A stretch of 64,000 nucleotides of DNA from Sinorhizobium americanum (GTDB lineage: Bacteria > Pseudomonadota > Alphaproteobacteria > Rhizobiales > Rhizobiaceae), in assembly GCF_001651855.1 (NCBI RefSeq), contig NZ_LNQC01000062.1:1-64000 (forward strand), given 5' to 3'. Shown piece after piece: positions 61,682 to 64,000 of this stretch; position 1 is the first letter of the stretch; each line of letters opens with the position of its first letter. Both the position numbers and the translations under genes were made by a program. Under the pieces are notes generated by a model. It saw only the letters and a list, made by a program, of their open reading frames with translations. It made no database searches and was not told where the DNA came from.

Positions 61682-62665
61682 ATGTCGCCGACCGGTGAGG
61701 ATATTTCGATCCACTTCCAGAGCGAACGGGAGAATGCGGCGGATATTGAGCTCGTCGTCGTGGTCCCGACCTGGCGCCGCCCGGACCATCTCGTCAAGAC
61801 GTTGAAGACCATCGTCTCTCAACGGCCCGACGTTCCGTACGCGACCGTGGTGGCTGAAAACGATCCGAACGGTCTTGGCGGTGCCGAAGCGGCAAAGCGC
61901 TTCTTTCTCGAACACCGGTCGGATTCGACGGTGATCGTCGCCCATCGGCGAGGTCACAGCCATGCATGCAATGCCGGTTGGGCAGCAGCCCTCGACAACT
62001 ATCCGAACCTGCGCGCCATAGCTGTGATCTACGACGATGCGGTTGCCGCTCCCGAATGGCTGGATGGCCTTGTTGCCGTTCAGGAGGGCCACGCGGCAGA
62101 CATCGTCGGCGGGCCGCAGCTACCGGTCTTCGAAGATCCGGATGCGCAGAAATGGAAGCATCATCCCATCTTTTCGCCCCACTACGATGCCACCGGGCCG
62201 GTGCCGCGGCTATTTTCCGCCGGCAACGTCCTCATCACGCGAGCGGTGCTCGATGCCATGCCGCGGCCGTTTCTGAACCCGGCCCTCAATTTCGCCGGCG
62301 TCGGCGACGGGGATTTCTTCAATCGATGCCGGGCGAAGGGCTTCTCCTTTGCCTGGGCGGCAGAGGCTTGGGTGGCGGAAACAGTTCCGCGAGACCATAC
62401 GACCGCCTCCTGGATCCGCGCCCGCAGTCTCGAACAGGGGGCGATTTCAACGCTGCTCGAACATCAGCGAGACGCGACGTTCGCCGGGCGGTTGCGAACG
62501 CTCGGCAAATCGGTCGGGCTGATCGCAGCGTCGCTGCCGCGCGGCCTCAAGCTATGGTCGGAAACCGGCCTTGCCATGGCAAGCCTTTACCCCTTCCATG
62601 TGGCGGTCGGTCGACTGACGGCCAGGATCGGCCGTGCCGATGAACAGTACCGCGGAAGGACTTGA
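61682..62665 (+). CDS. Family-2 glycosyltransferase
   Basis: 327 residues from ATG 61682. GT-A opening LVVVVPTWRRPDHLVKTLKT, donor site AVIYDDAVAAPEWLDGL (DDA in place of the DXD motif), and acceptor region FAGVGDGDFFNRCRAKGFSF. The C-terminal helices may lie on the membrane. It probably builds a surface polysaccharide; no pathway neighbours are present. Confidence 0.8.
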   Translation: MSPTGEDISIHFQSERENAADIELVVVVPTWRRPDHLVKTLKTIVSQRPDVPYATVVAENDPNGLGGAEAAKRFFLEHRSDSTVIVAHRRGHSHACNAGWAAALDNYPNLRAIAVIYDDAVAAPEWLDGLVAVQEGHAADIVGGPQLPVFEDPDAQKWKHHPIFSPHYDATGPVPRLFSAGNVLITRAVLDAMPRPFLNPALNFAGVGDGDFFNRCRAKGFSFAWAAEAWVAETVPRDHTTASWIRARSLEQGAISTLLEHQRDATFAGRLRTLGKSVGLIAASLPRGLKLWSETGLAMASLYPFHVAVGRLTARIGRADEQYRGRT

Positions 62666-62673
62666 GTACGTCC

Positions 62674-63240
62674 TCAGTGGCCGCTTGTCGCCTTCACCGC
62701 TCCTTCGGGGATTTTGTCGGCAGCGACCTTGCCATTCCTGTCGACGACGGCGACCGGCTCCTTATAGGGCCTGTCCTCGCCATTCGCGGCGCGCTTCATG
62801 TCGTCCTTGCCCAGATATTCGAGCTGTTCGACCAAGACTTCGGTGATGACCTCGCCCCCGAGCTTCGTGTTGAGGCCGTCCTTGACGGCGACCTTGAAGC
62901 TCGGCAGGTCGAAGCTGCCGGTGTCGGCGACATCGACGAACCGCGAGCCGACGAGCATGTCGTAGAGCTCGTCGGTCACGATCTGGCGAAGCGGTGCGTG
63001 GAGCTTCGCTATCCCTTCCCGCGTCGCCGAAAAGGACAATTTTGCCAGGAAGTAGCCCTGGACCGCGCCGTCCTCGATCACCGGGATGGTGATGATCTCT
63101 CCCGGAACATATTCCTCCGATGCCCGCCTGTCGGCCTCGGCGTCCGAGAGAACAGGCGCCGAGGCGTACTGCATCGAGAAATAGACGGATCCGAGCGTCA
63201 CGGCGCAGACCCAAACCCCGGTGAGGACAAGCTTCAGCAT
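62674..63240 (-). CDS. Membrane-anchored protein in the flagellar cluster
   Basis: 188 residues with one N-terminal helix (about 4-22) and a periplasmic domain (IPVIEDGAVQGYFLAKLSFS region) reminiscent of FliL-like proteins, though no family is certain. Its start overlaps the stop of the FlgN-like gene by one base, so it belongs to the flagellar operon of rhizobia. Confidence 0.7.
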   Translation of the reverse strand: MLKLVLTGVWVCAVTLGSVYFSMQYASAPVLSDAEADRRASEEYVPGEIITIPVIEDGAVQGYFLAKLSFSATREGIAKLHAPLRQIVTDELYDMLVGSRFVDVADTGSFDLPSFKVAVKDGLNTKLGGEVITEVLVEQLEYLGKDDMKRAANGEDRPYKEPVAVVDRNGKVAADKIPEGAVKATSGH

Positions 63241-63608
63241 CAGAAATCGCTATAGCGGAATTGCGCTTCGGTGTAGATGCCGTCCGCATCGGCGTCCTGA
63301 GCGGCGGTCTTCAGGAGATCGACGACCGAGCGCACGGCTTCGAGATGCGCTTCGACCTTCTGGGCGTTGAGCTTCAGCTTCTGCCTGAGATGGCGCGTCT
63401 GCGATGCGAAGGACGGCGAGATTTCGCCCGGCCCGGCGGCTCGATGCAACATTGTCAGTTCGTAAAGGCAGCGGCTCTTGTGCGCGTTCGACGTCTTGAT
63501 GTCGAATTTCGGGTCCACGCCGATGCGGCTGTTCTCGTTGTCGATGATCATCTCCAACCGGCCAAGAACGTTCTGTATCCGCAGATCGTGGGATGCCACA
63601 GCTTCCAT
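63240..63608 (-). CDS. FlgN-like flagellar protein
   Basis: 122 residues, helical, starting MEAVASHDLRIQNVLGRLEM; the middle LRQKLKLNAQKVEAHLEAVR resembles FlgN-type chaperones for hook-associated proteins. It stands between the flgJ-like gene and the membrane protein. Assignment depends largely on context. Confidence 0.6.
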   Translation of the reverse strand: MEAVASHDLRIQNVLGRLEMIIDNENSRIGVDPKFDIKTSNAHKSRCLYELTMLHRAAGPGEISPSFASQTRHLRQKLKLNAQKVEAHLEAVRSVVDLLKTAAQDADADGIYTEAQFRYSDF

Positions 63609-63675
63609 AAATCAACTCCCGAATTATGCGTTTCAGGGAAGGCAGCCTACAAAGGCGCAAGCCGTCCCGACCAAA

Positions 63676-64000
63676 TTATGCCTGGTTCTTCTTCTCGTCG
63701 GCGGTCAGCAGCCCGGCATTGCGCTCGAATTCGTGAACCATGCCGGCGGCGAGGTTGCTCGTATCGTCGTCAAGCCGCGCATTGGCGCGTTCGGCCGGAT
63801 CGCTGCCGACCATCCGGTCGGCTATGCCGATGCCGCCGCCGTCAGCCAGCACGTTGGCAATCTGCTCCGCCATCATGCCTTTCCAGACCTCGCCTGACGT
63901 GCCCTTGCCGAAGACGTTCTCGCTTTCGCTCGGCAGCATCGACTTGACGAAATTCTGCAGCACCATCGCCTCGAACTTGCGGTAGGTCTCCGGCACCTTC
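63676..64000 (-). CDS. flgJ: FlgJ-like rod-binding protein, 5' end cut by the window
   Basis: The frame enters from the right edge; its 108 visible codons carry the rod-binding signature FEAMVLQNFVKSMLPSESEN, then VWKGMMAEQIANVLADGGGIGIAD. There is no muramidase domain after it (stop at 63676), as usual in alphaproteobacteria where the rod cap and lytic enzyme are separate. The true start is outside the window. Confidence 0.85.
   Translation of the reverse strand, partial: KVPETYRKFEAMVLQNFVKSMLPSESENVFGKGTSGEVWKGMMAEQIANVLADGGGIGIADRMVGSDPAERANARLDDDTSNLAAGMVHEFERNAGLLTADEKKNQA

Overview
This window reads as chromosomal DNA of a Sinorhizobium/Ensifer-type alphaproteobacterium. The grounds are a GC-rich coding style, RIME-type palindromic repeats known from Sinorhizobium meliloti, a histidine tRNA without an encoded G-1 and with A73 (a rhizobial trait), and familiar rhizobial gene orders: phasin/acetoacetyl-CoA synthetase/pot transporter/isocitrate lyase, zwf-pgl-edd, and aglEFGAK with divergent aglR. 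The species is inferred from recall, not from any search.

Positions 1-17.4 kb form an accessory-looking block for betaines and hydroxyprolines. It encodes a Rieske demethylase with its reductase (Stc2 type), an N-methylproline demethylase (StcD type), an electron-transfer flavoprotein subunit cut by the window edge, a cupin with the DMSP-lyase metal site, a betaine ABC transporter (proXWV), an orphan second ProX, a P5C-reductase homologue, a delta1-pyrroline-2-carboxylate reductase-like enzyme, two proline-racemase-superfamily proteins (Ser/Thr dehydratase type and Ser/Cys type), a tautomerase, and TetR, GntR and LysR regulators with visible palindromic operators. Together they could import proline-type betaines, strip the N-methyl groups and convert hydroxyprolines to proline.

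The block ends at 17.45 kb in a 54-bp copy of the 3' half of tRNA-His. The intact tRNA-His lies exactly 3.2 kb further on, with an APC-type transporter and an Nramp remnant between. This is the footprint of integration at a tRNA gene; no integrase is visible.

From 20.6 kb the content is core-like: phasin, a PdhS-type cell-cycle histidine kinase, an orphan Fe3+-type permease, acetoacetyl-CoA synthetase, an AsmA protein, potFGHI for putrescine/polyamines, a ScfR-type regulator divergent from aceA, small proteins, a large chemoreceptor, a BaiN/HI0933 flavoprotein, puuA-puuB (putrescine breakdown, functionally matching potFGHI), zwf-pgl-edd (Entner-Doudoroff entry), the alpha-glucoside operon aglEFGAK under AglR, folD, a family-2 glycosyltransferase, and the start of a flagellar cluster ending in a truncated flgJ-like gene.
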